Assembly: GCF_033843265.1 (NCBI RefSeq)
Contig: NZ_JAWXRD010000003.1
Coordinates: forward strand, 1-64,000
Source of the DNA: Scandinavium lactucae
Lineage (GTDB): Bacteria > Pseudomonadota > Gammaproteobacteria > Enterobacterales > Enterobacteriaceae
Direction of reading: 5' to 3'
DNA length: 64,000 bases
Below the pieces are notes generated by a model that saw only the letters and a program-made list of their open reading frames with translations, was not told the DNA's origin and ran no database searches. Shown here piece by piece: positions 52,496 to 61,096 of the stretch. Position 1 is the stretch's first letter; each line of letters begins with the position of its first letter. The translations under genes and the position numbers were made by a program.

Positions 52496-52933
52496 TTACT
52501 CGTCTTCTTCGTCACGCAGCGGAACAATCAACATATCCACATGCACGGTATTAATCAGCTGGCGAGCCGACGACATCAGCTTGCTCCAGAAATCCTGATG
52601 ATGACCGCACACCACCAAATCCATATCGTATTTCTTAATAGCATCGACCAGCACCTGGCCGAGATCACCGCTGCCGCTCAGGGTTTCAGTGATCGGATAC
52701 CCGGCGTTAGTCGACAGCTCGCTTAATGCGTGGTGCGTTTCTTCAGAGATACGCTTCTGCATATCGCCCAGGTTAACGTCGATCAGGCCGGTGTAGAGAT
52801 CGGAGTAATTCACATCGACATGAATCAGGGAAACTTTCGCGTTATAAGGGCGCGCCATAGAGACTGCTTTGTCGACCAAAACCTTGCTTTCCGGGGAGAG
52901 GTCAACCGCGATAAGAATGTGTTTGTAAGCCAT
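52496..52933 (-). CDS. uspA: Universal stress protein UspA
   Basis: 145 residues with the UspA alpha/beta fold (KHILIAVDLSPESKVLVDKA; IKKYDMDLVVCGHHQDFWSK; INTVHVDMLIVPLRDEEDE). It is a cytosolic homodimer induced on growth arrest and many stresses. Highly similar to E. coli UspA. Divergent from uspB across 302 bp; a TATACT on the minus strand at 52971-52976 could be its -10. Confidence 0.97.
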   Translation of the reverse strand: MAYKHILIAVDLSPESKVLVDKAVSMARPYNAKVSLIHVDVNYSDLYTGLIDVNLGDMQKRISEETHHALSELSTNAGYPITETLSGSGDLGQVLVDAIKKYDMDLVVCGHHQDFWSKLMSSARQLINTVHVDMLIVPLRDEEDE

Positions 52934-53103
52934 AGTGTTACTCCTTCCTTAAGTCTTTGGTTACGTATTGAGTATAGTCAACTCAACCTTAAAACGAGCC
53001 TTAAGTTACGTCAATGACCCTTGATCACCAATTAGTTAAACAAATCCTTTATCTTTATCTATTGATAACGATTGAGGATGTGGCAAAAAAATCAGCGGAT
53101 CTC

Positions 53104-53110
53104 CTACACT
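53104..53110 (+). promoter_or_regulatory. Sigma-S-type -10 element for uspB
   Basis: CTACACT matches the extended sigma-S -10 consensus CTAYACT, about 125 bp before the uspB ATG. uspB is sigma-S-dependent in E. coli. The 302-bp uspA-uspB gap otherwise shows no gene. Confidence 0.6.
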
Positions 53111-53235
53111 ATTAAATGAGCCGGTCGGATAAGTTAATGTGACCGGATTCTCACTCTTTCACAGACTGTCTGTTGAGTTTCGGGTTGCGGTAGTCCCGGA
53201 GGGAGTCTCCGTGGGCGGGTCGCCGGGGAGGAGGT

Positions 53236-53571
53236 ATGGTAAGCACTGTCGCGCTGTTTTGGGCTTTGTGTATCGTGTGTGTGGTGAATATGGCGCGCTA
53301 CTTCTCATCATTGCGTGCCTTGCTGGTGGTGCTGCGTGGTTGCGATCCCTTACTCTATCAGTATGTGGATGGCGGAGGCTTTTTTACCTCCCACGGTCAG
53401 CCGGGCAAACAGGTGCGTTTGGTGTGGTATATCTACGCGCAGCGCTATCGCGATCATCATGATGATGAGTTTATTCGCCGCTGTGAACGCGTTCGTCGCC
53501 AGTTTGTGTTAACCAGTGCGCTGTGTGGCCTGGTGATTATCAGCATGATTGCATTGATGATTTGGCACTGA
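53236..53571 (+). CDS. uspB: Universal stress protein B
   Basis: A 111-residue membrane protein with two helices, at the N-terminus (STVALFWALCIVCVVNMARY) and C-terminus (TSALCGLVIISMIALMIWH). Between them is the strongly conserved loop LLYQYVDGGGFFTSHGQPG and YAQRYRDHHDDEF. In E. coli it is sigma-S-dependent and affects ethanol tolerance. Strong ribosome site GGAGGAGG before ATG 53236. Convergent with pitA. Confidence 0.96.
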   Translation: MVSTVALFWALCIVCVVNMARYFSSLRALLVVLRGCDPLLYQYVDGGGFFTSHGQPGKQVRLVWYIYAQRYRDHHDDEFIRRCERVRRQFVLTSALCGLVIISMIALMIWH

Positions 53572-53596
53572 CTGCTGATCTAAAAAGTACTGAGAT

Positions 53597-53631
53597 AAAA
53601 AAAACGGGTCAGTTTCCTGACCCGTTTTTTA
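53597..53631. terminator. Bidirectional terminator between uspB and pitA
   Basis: A-run, stem ACGGGTCAG/CTGACCCGT with loop TTTC, then TTTTTTATT: works in both directions for the convergent pair. Confidence 0.95.
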
Positions 53632-53645
53632 TTGTGCCTGAATGC

Positions 53646-55145
53646 TTAGATTAACTTCAGGCTCAGCCAGTACAGCGAGCCTGAAAGGATAATCGCCGCT
53701 GGCAGGGTCAGCACCCACGCCATCAAAATGCTGGTGACCGTTTTACGTTGCAGACCGCCACCGTCAACGAGCATCGTACCCGCCACGGAGGACGACAGAA
53801 CGTGGGTGGTGGAGACCGGCATCCCGGTGTAGCTCGCCAGACCAATCGATACGGCGGCGGTCATCTGCGCGGACATACCCTGCGCATACGTCATGCCTTT
53901 CTTACCGATTTTCTCACCGATGGTGGTCGCCACGCGACGCCAGCCAATCATGGTACCAATGCCCAGCGCCAGTGCGACGGCCATGATAATCCAGATAGGT
54001 GCGTACTCGATGGTGCTCAGCATATCGGTTTTAAGCTTCTTCAGCAGACGCTGATCGTCGGCACTCACGTCCGGCAGCTTCGCCACTTTATCGGTGGTGT
54101 CAGAGATGCACAGCATGATGCGACGCATCTGGCTGCGCTGCTCGACGCTCAGCTTGTCGTAGCTCTCAATGTTGTTATCCAGCATGCCTTTCACGCGGTT
54201 GAGCGCGTTGATGGTATTGGCCGGATGACAATGGAACTCGCCAGGCTGGGTCACGCCCTGGTCAGGCGACGGGATCAGCTGATCAACGCCGGTCACTTTT
54301 TTCAGCAAATCAGGATGCTGCTGGAAGTAGATTTCGACGTTGTTGACGGCGTCACGGGTACGTGTGATTTCGTAACCAGACGCATTCATGTTGACCACAA
54401 AGCCCGCCGGTGCCACACCAATCAGCACCAACATCACCAGACCAATGCCTTTCTGACCGTCGTTCGCCCCATGGGAGAACGCCACGCCAATGGCAGAGAT
54501 GATCAGCGCAATACGGGTCCAGAATGGCGGTTTTTTCTTACCGTCTTTCTTTTCACGTTCGGCTGGCGTCAGGTGAATACGCGCCTTTTTCTTGGTGTTG
54601 CTCCAGTAACGACGCAGAATGAAGATTAAGCCACCGGCAACCACCAGGCCGACGATAGGCGAAATAATCAGAGAACCGAAAATCCCCATCACTTTAGGGA
54701 TGTTCAGCGCGTCCACCACTGAGGTGCCGGTCATCAGGGCATTGGTTAAACCAATCCCGATAATCGCCCCGATCAGGGTGTGAGAGCTGGATGCCGGAAG
54801 GCCGAAATACCAGGTACCGAGGTTCCAGATAATCGCCGCTAACAGCATGGAGAAGACCATGGCGAGCCCATGAGCAGAGCCCATGTTGAGCAGCAAATCC
54901 GTTGGCAGCATATGCACAATCGCATAGGCTACGCTCAGACCGCCTAACAGCACGCCAAAGAAGTTGAAGATTGCCGCCATTGCCACCGCGAGCTGCGAAC
55001 GCATTGCACGGGTGTAGATAACGGTCGCTACTGCGTTTGCGGTGTCGTGGAAGCCGTTAATCGCTTCGTAAAACAACACAAATCCCAGAGCAAGCAATAA
55101 TAAAAGCCCGGTATGTAAATCCAGGCCAGTAAACAAATGTAGCAT
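53646..55145 (-). CDS. pitA: Low-affinity phosphate transporter PitA
   Basis: A 499-residue PiT-family permease, same length as E. coli PitA. Duplicated signatures GFHDTANAVATVIYTRAM and GANDGQKGIGLVMLVLIGV are present, with a large central cytoplasmic loop (~200 residues, YFQQHPDLLKKVTGVDQ and following) and ~10 membrane helices. It imports neutral metal-phosphate with protons and is also a route for Zn2+. Monocistronic; a 231-bp gap separates it from divergent yhiN. Confidence 0.97.
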   Translation of the reverse strand: MLHLFTGLDLHTGLLLLLALGFVLFYEAINGFHDTANAVATVIYTRAMRSQLAVAMAAIFNFFGVLLGGLSVAYAIVHMLPTDLLLNMGSAHGLAMVFSMLLAAIIWNLGTWYFGLPASSSHTLIGAIIGIGLTNALMTGTSVVDALNIPKVMGIFGSLIISPIVGLVVAGGLIFILRRYWSNTKKKARIHLTPAEREKKDGKKKPPFWTRIALIISAIGVAFSHGANDGQKGIGLVMLVLIGVAPAGFVVNMNASGYEITRTRDAVNNVEIYFQQHPDLLKKVTGVDQLIPSPDQGVTQPGEFHCHPANTINALNRVKGMLDNNIESYDKLSVEQRSQMRRIMLCISDTTDKVAKLPDVSADDQRLLKKLKTDMLSTIEYAPIWIIMAVALALGIGTMIGWRRVATTIGEKIGKKGMTYAQGMSAQMTAAVSIGLASYTGMPVSTTHVLSSSVAGTMLVDGGGLQRKTVTSILMAWVLTLPAAIILSGSLYWLSLKLI

Positions 55146-55376
55146 AGGACGTTACGCCATTTATGAGGACATGAACGCGGCGCATTATCCAGGACAAACG
55201 CAGCGTGGGCAAAGAGAAATATAGACTTTTATTGATATATGTTCACTGATGTAAAAATAGCGTCAGGAATTAATCTATAAGTTTCAAAGGCATGACCATT
55301 CATGAAAAAATTCTGACTGGTCGTACCGCAAGGGAAAATTTACAATTCCCGACATTCAAAATGAGAGGACAGGCGT

Positions 55377-56573
55377 GTGGAAAGGTTTGATGCCATTGTT
55401 GTCGGCGCAGGCGCGGCGGGAATGTTTTGTGCAGCGCAGGCGGGACAGGCCGGGGCGCGAGTGCTGCTTCTGGATAACGGCAAAAAGCCGGGCCGCAAGA
55501 TTTTAATGTCCGGCGGCGGACGCTGTAACTTCACCAATATGTACGTCGAACCCGCGGCGTACCTGAGTCAGAACCCGCATTTCTGCAAATCGGCGCTGGC
55601 GCGTTACACCCAGTGGGACTTCATCGATTTGGTCGGCAAGTACGGCATCGCCTGGCACGAGAAGACCCTCGGCCAACTGTTCTGTGATGATTCCGCCGAG
55701 CAAATTGTGGCGATGCTGGTGGCCGAATGCGAAAAGGGCAACGTTACCACGCGCCTGCGCACTGAGATTATCAGCGTCGAACGCACCGAAGATGAAGACT
55801 ACGTATTACAGCTTAACGGCGCGACGGTGGTGGCGAAGAAGCTGGTGATTGCCAGCGGCGGCTTATCGATGCCGGGGCTCGGCGCCTCACCGTTCGGTTA
55901 TAAAATTGCCGAGCAGTTTGGTCTGAAGGTGTTGCCGACGCGTGCCGGGCTGGTGCCGTTCACGTTGCATAAACCACTCCTGGAACAGCTCCAGGTGCTC
56001 TCCGGGGTCTCTGTTCCGTCGGTCATTACCGCCGATGACGGCACCGTGTTCCGCGAAAATCTGCTGTTCACCCATCGCGGCCTTTCCGGCCCGGCGGTGC
56101 TGCAAATTTCCAGTTACTGGCAGTCCGGCGAGTTCGTCAGCATCAATCTGCTGCCGGAGTGCGACCTCGATGCCTTCCTCGATGAGCAGCGTAACGCCCA
56201 TCCTAACCAAAGCCTGAAAAACACCCTGGCGATGCAACTCCCGAAACGGTTGGTGGAGTGTTTACAGCAGCTGGGGCAGATCCCGGACGTGCAGCTCAAG
56301 CAGTTGAACAGTAAAGATCAGCAACAGCTGGTCGAGACGCTGACCTGCTGGCGTGTCCAGCCGAACGGCACCGAAGGTTATCGCACGGCGGAAGTGACGC
56401 TGGGCGGCGTGGACACCCACGAGCTGTCTTCCCGGACCATGGAAGCGCGCAACGTGCCGGGCCTCTATTTCATCGGCGAGGTGATGGACGTCACCGGTTG
56501 GTTAGGCGGCTACAACTTCCAGTGGGCGTGGGCCTCGGCGTGGGCCTGTGCCCAGGCGCTGGTGGAGGCATAA
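55377..56573 (+). CDS. yhiN: HI0933-family flavoprotein YhiN
   Basis: 398 residues starting at a GTG after GAGAGGACAG. FAD-binding GAGAAGMFCAAQAGQAG, GRKILMSGGGRCNFTN and the C-terminal GYNFQWAWASAWACAQ are diagnostic of the HI0933/BaiN group. Predicted NAD(P)/FAD-dependent oxidoreductase; the substrate is unknown. Location next to pitA matches E. coli. No downstream operon partner is obvious. Confidence 0.93.
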   Translation: MERFDAIVVGAGAAGMFCAAQAGQAGARVLLLDNGKKPGRKILMSGGGRCNFTNMYVEPAAYLSQNPHFCKSALARYTQWDFIDLVGKYGIAWHEKTLGQLFCDDSAEQIVAMLVAECEKGNVTTRLRTEIISVERTEDEDYVLQLNGATVVAKKLVIASGGLSMPGLGASPFGYKIAEQFGLKVLPTRAGLVPFTLHKPLLEQLQVLSGVSVPSVITADDGTVFRENLLFTHRGLSGPAVLQISSYWQSGEFVSINLLPECDLDAFLDEQRNAHPNQSLKNTLAMQLPKRLVECLQQLGQIPDVQLKQLNSKDQQQLVETLTCWRVQPNGTEGYRTAEVTLGGVDTHELSSRTMEARNVPGLYFIGEVMDVTGWLGGYNFQWAWASAWACAQALVEA

Positions 56574-56693
56574 GGTTTTCAGGCAGGTGATTTCAGCAGG
56601 GGATTATAAGAAGGCACAAAATAATTCCCTGTTTTTATCACGGGAATGTAATATGTCTAACCCCTTCACAGTTCGTATGCACACGGAGAGAGC

Positions 56694-56876
56694 ATGAACT
56701 TTTATATTATTCTTATTACTGCTTTGCTGGTGAAGCTTTTGCTCACTTACGCTTTGTATAAAAAGAATCGGGATACTTTTAAGCGATTGAGCTTAAAGGC
56801 AAAAGGCGCAGTGGTCAGCGTTGGATGGATGATAAGCTACGGCTTGTCTCAGCTGATTGGCGTGCTGGTTGTTTAA
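56694..56876 (+). CDS. Small two-helix membrane protein, unknown
   Basis: A 60-residue protein with two predicted membrane helices (FYIILITALLVKLLLTYALY and AVVSVGWMISYGLSQLIGVL) joined by a basic loop (KKNRDTFKRLSLKAKG). ATG 56694 follows GGAGAG at ideal spacing and a rho-independent terminator follows the stop, so the gene is probably real. I recognise no family. It is AT-richer than neighbours. The basic loop suggests a hairpin topology with the loop in the cytoplasm. Confidence 0.72.
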   Translation: MNFYIILITALLVKLLLTYALYKKNRDTFKRLSLKAKGAVVSVGWMISYGLSQLIGVLVV

Positions 56877-56896
56877 GTCGCGTCGCCCTTTTAAGC

Positions 56897-56924
56897 AAGA
56901 GCCAGCCCAAGCGCTGGCTCTTTT
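56897..56924 (+). terminator. Rho-independent terminator after the 60-residue gene
   Basis: GAGCCAGC/GCTGGCTC stem, loop CCAAGC, then TTTTG with further Ts; located 22 bp past the stop. Confidence 0.88.
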
Positions 56925-56939
56925 GTTTTATCTTCCCGC

Positions 56940-57950
56940 TCAGTTAAGCCCCAAAAACGTCTGCGCAATCTTGAAGTAAATAATCAGCCCGGTGCCGTCA
57001 ATCAGGGTGGCGATAAACGGCGCGGAAACCACCGCCGGATCGATACCCACGCGCTTAAGCACCATCGGGATAACCGATGACACCACCGCACTCCACAGGG
57101 TGATACACACCAGCGTCAGGCTGACGATAATCGTGATTTCTGGCCCGATACCCATCATCCAGGCGCGGAAACAACCCGCCGCCCCGAGCGTGATAGCAAT
57201 CAGCAGCGAGGTGGTCACCTCTTTGCGGATAACCCGCCCCATATCGCGCAACCGTACCTCACCGAGCGCCATGGCGCGCACCAGGGTGGAGGTTATCTGT
57301 GTGCCGCTGTTACCGCCGGTGCCGATCAGCAGCGGGATAAAGAAGGCCAGGGCAATGGCCGATTCGAGCGCCTCTTCAAAATGCTGAATAACGCTGCTGG
57401 TGTAGGCCTCTGCGACGAACAGCAGCAGCAGCCAGACGGAACGTTTCTTCCACAGCGCCAGCGGGCTGGTGTCCAGATACGGCTGCTCCAGCGGCAGCGT
57501 CGCCCCCTGACGCTGAACGTCTTCGGTGACGTCATCAGCCAGCAGATGGTCAATCTCTTTTTCCATCAGGCCGCCGACCAGCACGCCGTTTTCCAGCACC
57601 GGCACCACGCTGAACTGCCTGTCAGCCAGTTGGGCCGCAACCTGCTGGCGTTCATCGTCCGGCTTTACATGAAAGACGCAGCTGTCCATCAGGCTACAAA
57701 TGGGTTGGCCCTCATCGATTTCCTGCAATAATTTTCGAACTGATAAAATCCCCCGCAGCTTATTTCCGGCGACCACAAACACATGGCCAGGAATATCGTC
57801 ATTTTGCAGCTGCTTGAGAAAGGATTCACGGGCTTCATGCACGCAGTAATGATCGGCCAGAGCAATAACATTCTGCGACATATAGTGATTGATGGTGTCA
57901 CCGTCAAAAACGGCGGTAGGTGTGTTAGCCGCAAACTGGATTTGAGACAT
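56940..57950 (-). CDS. mgtE: MgtE-type Mg2+ transporter lacking the N-domain
   Basis: A 336-residue protein: two CBS domains (about residues 20-140; VFVVAGNKLRGILSVRKLL and FSVVPVLENGVLVGGLMEKE), a linker helix, then the five-helix MgtE membrane domain with the signature PLLIGTGGNSGTQ. Typical MgtE is ~450 residues and has an N-terminal helical Mg2+-sensing domain before the CBS pair; it is absent here. The membrane pore residues appear intact. Expression is controlled by an M-box in the leader, which would turn the gene down when Mg2+ is plentiful. Confidence 0.92.
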   Translation of the reverse strand: MSQIQFAANTPTAVFDGDTINHYMSQNVIALADHYCVHEARESFLKQLQNDDIPGHVFVVAGNKLRGILSVRKLLQEIDEGQPICSLMDSCVFHVKPDDERQQVAAQLADRQFSVVPVLENGVLVGGLMEKEIDHLLADDVTEDVQRQGATLPLEQPYLDTSPLALWKKRSVWLLLLFVAEAYTSSVIQHFEEALESAIALAFFIPLLIGTGGNSGTQITSTLVRAMALGEVRLRDMGRVIRKEVTTSLLIAITLGAAGCFRAWMMGIGPEITIIVSLTLVCITLWSAVVSSVIPMVLKRVGIDPAVVSAPFIATLIDGTGLIIYFKIAQTFLGLN

Positions 57951-58016
57951 GTTGATTTCCCTATAAAAAATACCTCATAGGGGCGAACAAACAAGACAGG
58001 AATAGCAAACTGAGCA

Positions 58017-58193
58017 GATCCCTACGTCCTGGATTTAGCACTGTACAACGTATCCGCCCGGCATAAATGTCCGGCAGAAGTTATCTTGGCAACACCTTGA
58101 TTCGATGGATGCCTGTATTTCCCTGTGTGGTCTCTCTCGATACCATCAGGGCGATAACTTATATTTGTACAGGAGCCTCGCCATAACGAGATC
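58017..58193 (-). promoter_or_regulatory. M-box (ykoK) Mg2+ riboswitch in the mgtE leader
   Basis: Read on the minus strand, the leader shows the M-box conserved blocks in order: TCGTTATGGCGAGGCTCCTG, CGAGAGAGACC, CACAGGGAAATACAGG, CATCGAATCAAGGTG, and TACAGTGCTAAATCCAG with GACGTAG. These line up with the Bacillus mgtE M-box (GGUGAGGCUCCUGUA, AUCAUCGACAUAAGGUG, UACAGUGCUAAAGC). Ends can pair (GATC...GATC). Between the aptamer and mgtE a CCCTAT/ATAGGG hairpin (57959-57982) would cover the AGGGA ribosome site, a possible expression platform. Confidence 0.92.
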
Positions 58194-58272
58194 GTTAAAA
58201 TGTGCGGCCATTATATTCAGGCCGCGCAATTATTCGAGAAGGAAATGAAACTGGTTGAGATTGTATTTAGAA

Positions 58273-58797
58273 TTATCTCACGGCGGTATCGGTTAACACC
58301 CGCCGCGCGGCGATCATATGGTTTGTCCAGTAGGGATTGCTGAGCTGAGAAATGGTGACCCCTTTGCGGCGTGAGGCATGGATAAACCGGTTCTCGCCAA
58401 TGTAAATCCCCACATGCTTTTGCGCCCGCCCGGTTTTGAAGAACAGCAGATCGCCAATATGCAGCGTTTTTTGTTTCGCTCTCTTACCGCGACTCAGCTG
58501 CCCGCCGGTAGTGCGAGGCAAGTCGACGGCAAACGCATCATGATACAGGCGACGGGTCAGGGCGGAGCAATCAATCGCCTTATGCGAGTTCCCGCCCAGA
58601 CGGTAGCGGGTGCCTTTCCAGTGCTGATACTCACGCATCAGACGCTTATGTCGCTTGAAGTTTGCGGCAGTTTTGGCGGGCTTAACGACAGCATTTTTGC
58701 TGGCGTGATGGGGCACCGAGGTGCTCGCCAGGGCGGTACACTGAAAGCCAAATAAACAGCATAGCCATAACACAATACGCAAAGACATCATCAGCAC
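58273..58797 (-). CDS. NlpC/P60 (C40) peptidoglycan endopeptidase
   Basis: 174 residues with a signal peptide (LRIVLWLCCLFGFQCTALAS) and a C-terminal NlpC/P60 domain: catalytic Cys in KAIDCSALTRRLYHD, His in KHVGIYIGENRFIHAS, and a third residue region NHMIAARR. The RYRLGGNSH loop before the Cys is typical of the MepS/NlpC group, which cleaves D-Glu-meso-DAP peptide links. The linker between signal and domain is basic (KPAKTAANFKRHKRLMR). Not a lipoprotein: no lipobox at the cleavage point. It may add hydrolase capacity beside MepS. Confidence 0.9.
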   Translation of the reverse strand: MLMMSLRIVLWLCCLFGFQCTALASTSVPHHASKNAVVKPAKTAANFKRHKRLMREYQHWKGTRYRLGGNSHKAIDCSALTRRLYHDAFAVDLPRTTGGQLSRGKRAKQKTLHIGDLLFFKTGRAQKHVGIYIGENRFIHASRRKGVTISQLSNPYWTNHMIAARRVLTDTAVR

Positions 58798-58927
58798 TTA
58801 TCAGCAATTAGCGAGTTATCGAATAAGAAAAACCGCAGGAATGCTACGTTTTTTAGCCTGGATGAGCAATGCAAAACGTTGAAAATGTGAGGTCGAAAAG
58901 TAGACTGGACGTCAGTCAGTTAAAACG

Positions 58928-59485
58928 TCAGTGCGTCAGCAGACCGTGAAGCTGTGAGCCGTTACTGCGAGAAATGGCGGTTTTGATACGCAGCATCGCC
59001 AGCGTGTTTTTCGATTTCATCCGCAGCTTGTGCTGAATATTCACCCGGTGGCCGCTGGCGGTTTTTTGCGAGATATCCAGTTCGCGGGCAATTTTCACAT
59101 TTTGCAGGTGGAACACATCAAGGATATCCAGCTCGCGCTGGGTGAGAACATTTTGGCGCGGCTTGGGGAAATAACGGACAATCTTCTGGATGTAGTGCGG
59201 GCTGCATTCCAGCGAAGAGAACACCACATCGCCAATCTTGAAGCAGTGATCTTTAATAATGTCCTGCATCAGAATCATATATTTAACGTTGAGTCGCTTC
59301 ACTGTTTTAATGAAATAATCACGCAGAAATAGATTCTCAATACCCACCACCAGATAGTTCTCTGGATTATAAGCCTGAAGGTACATGTCGATATCATGCT
59401 TGCAGGTAATCTGATGGGAATCAAAAAGTTGTGATTCGATACCTGTACACAGGTAGAAGTTATCGCTAACGAAGCTTATGTTCAT
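58928..59485 (-). CDS. LuxR-type transcriptional regulator
   Basis: A 185-residue protein with a degenerate receiver-like N-terminal half (ISFVSDNFYLCTGIESQLF; no clear phosphoacceptor Asp triad) and a C-terminal LuxR/NarL HTH (VLTQRELDILDVFHLQNVKI, then ARELDISQKTASGHRVNIQH). In architecture it resembles BglJ/RcsA-type auxiliary regulators. AT-rich relative to neighbours, suggesting acquisition. It diverges from arnB across 470 bp, so control of arn is possible but unproven. Confidence 0.83.
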   Translation of the reverse strand: MNISFVSDNFYLCTGIESQLFDSHQITCKHDIDMYLQAYNPENYLVVGIENLFLRDYFIKTVKRLNVKYMILMQDIIKDHCFKIGDVVFSSLECSPHYIQKIVRYFPKPRQNVLTQRELDILDVFHLQNVKIARELDISQKTASGHRVNIQHKLRMKSKNTLAMLRIKTAISRSNGSQLHGLLTH

Positions 59486-59798
59486 AATTGAAGAGTATTC
59501 CTGAGCGGTAATTGAAAGAAACTAAAACAAGAGGTGGTATTTAATTTTAAATTTTTCAGTCGCTTGTTTATCGTCCTGAACAGTACGGTTATTGTCCCGG
59601 GGGGTAAACCTCAAGAATGTTAGATATCTTTTTTTACATAATGGCAGGAATATGTACTTGATTGTTTTAAAGGGGTTTTGTGCATCTTCTCACCAAAACA
59701 TGTCGTTACATCTGCGAGGCTGTTCGCCCGTTTAGATTGAGTAGCGAAGGCACGAGAACCCGCGAGTCGGAGGCTTTATTTCCCCGGCTCTCCTCATT

Positions 59799-59815
59799 CT
59801 TAATATTATCCTAAT
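59799..59815 (+). promoter_or_regulatory. PmrA-box-like site in the arn promoter region
   Basis: CTTAAT, five bases, CCTAAT matches the PmrA half-site repeat (cTTAAt N5 cTTAAt) with one mismatch, about 141 bp before arnB. The 470-bp gap (59486-59955) also contains an AT-rich stretch near 59820-59835 that could hold a -10. No gene is seen in the gap. Confidence 0.65.
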
Positions 59816-59955
59816 CTACCTCCGCTAATTTTAACTGCGTTGAGCTGGCGTTTATCTACGCGCGCTTTTCGACTCTTCTTATTATTACTTCGTTTAACTC
59901 TGCTGGCGCAGGATGGTTTTTGGTTTAACCCCAACGTTCAGGGTAAGGATAATCA

Positions 59956-61095
59956 ATGAGTGACTTTTTACCTTTCTCACGCCCGTCCATGGGGGATGAG
60001 GAATTCGCTGCGCTGAAAGAGGTCTTGCAGTCCGGGTGGATAACTACCGGGCCAAAGAATGCGCAGCTTGAAGAGGCGTTTTGCGCCCTGACCGGCAACC
60101 GCCACGCCATTGCCGTCAGCTCCGCCACCGGCGGGATGCATGTCACCCTGATGGCGCTGAATATCGGCCCCGGCGATGAAGTGATCACCCCGTCGCAGAC
60201 CTGGGTGTCGACGCTGAATATGATTGAGCTGCTGGGTGCCACCCCAGTGATGATTGACGTCGATAACGACACGTTAATGATCACCCCGGAAGCAGTTGCC
60301 GCTGCTATCACGCCGCGCACCAAAGCCATTATTCCCGTTCACTACGCCGGCGCACCGTGCGACATCGATGCCATTCGCGCCCTCGCCGACCAGCACGGTA
60401 TTCCGGTGATTGAAGACGCGGCCCACGCGGCGGGAACCTACTACAAAGGCCGTCACGTCGGCGACAAAGGCACTGCGATTTTCTCCTTCCACGCGATCAA
60501 AAACATGACCTGCGCCGAAGGGGGATTGATCGTCACCGATAACGATCGGCTGGCGTTGCGCATTCGCAGCCTGAAATTCCACGGTCTCGGCGTCGATGCC
60601 TATGACCGCCAGACTCACGGTCGTGCGCCGCAGGCGGAAGTGATTTCCCCGGGCTTCAAATACAACCTGGCGGATATCAACGCCGCGCTGGCCCTGGTTC
60701 AGCTCGGTAAACTGCCCCAGGCCAATCTTAAACGCGCTGAAATAGCTCAACGCTACTTAACTGAACTCGCCGACACCCCGTTCCAGCCGCTCGCCATTCC
60801 GGCGTGGCCGCATCAGCACGCCTGGCATCTGTTTATCATTCGCGTGGATGAATCCCGTTGTGGTATCAGCCGCGACGGGCTGATGGAACAGTTGAAGGCG
60901 CTGGGGATCGGCACCGGCCTGCATTTCCGCGCTGCGCACACCCAAAAATATTATCGCGAACGCTATCCGAACCTCTCCCTGCCGAACACGGAGTGGAACA
61001 GCGCGCGCATTTGTTCTCTGCCTCTCTTCCCGGATATGACTCATGACGACACAACCCGCGTCATTTCTGCGCTCCATCAGCTCGCAGGACATTGA
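59956..61095 (+). CDS. arnB: UDP-L-Ara4O C-4'' transaminase ArnB
   Basis: A 379-residue DegT/DnrJ/EryC1 PLP aminotransferase: FLPFSRPSMGDEEFAALKEV at the start, GMHVTLMALNIGPGDEVITPS, and the PLP lysine in IFSFHAIKNMTCAEGG. It converts the 4-keto intermediate to UDP-4-amino-4-deoxy-arabinose for lipid A modification, giving resistance to polymyxin and cationic peptides. First gene of the arn operon; its stop nearly abuts arnC. Ribosome site AAGGA. Confidence 0.97.
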   Translation: MSDFLPFSRPSMGDEEFAALKEVLQSGWITTGPKNAQLEEAFCALTGNRHAIAVSSATGGMHVTLMALNIGPGDEVITPSQTWVSTLNMIELLGATPVMIDVDNDTLMITPEAVAAAITPRTKAIIPVHYAGAPCDIDAIRALADQHGIPVIEDAAHAAGTYYKGRHVGDKGTAIFSFHAIKNMTCAEGGLIVTDNDRLALRIRSLKFHGLGVDAYDRQTHGRAPQAEVISPGFKYNLADINAALALVQLGKLPQANLKRAEIAQRYLTELADTPFQPLAIPAWPHQHAWHLFIIRVDESRCGISRDGLMEQLKALGIGTGLHFRAAHTQKYYRERYPNLSLPNTEWNSARICSLPLFPDMTHDDTTRVISALHQLAGH

Positions 61096-61096
61096 T

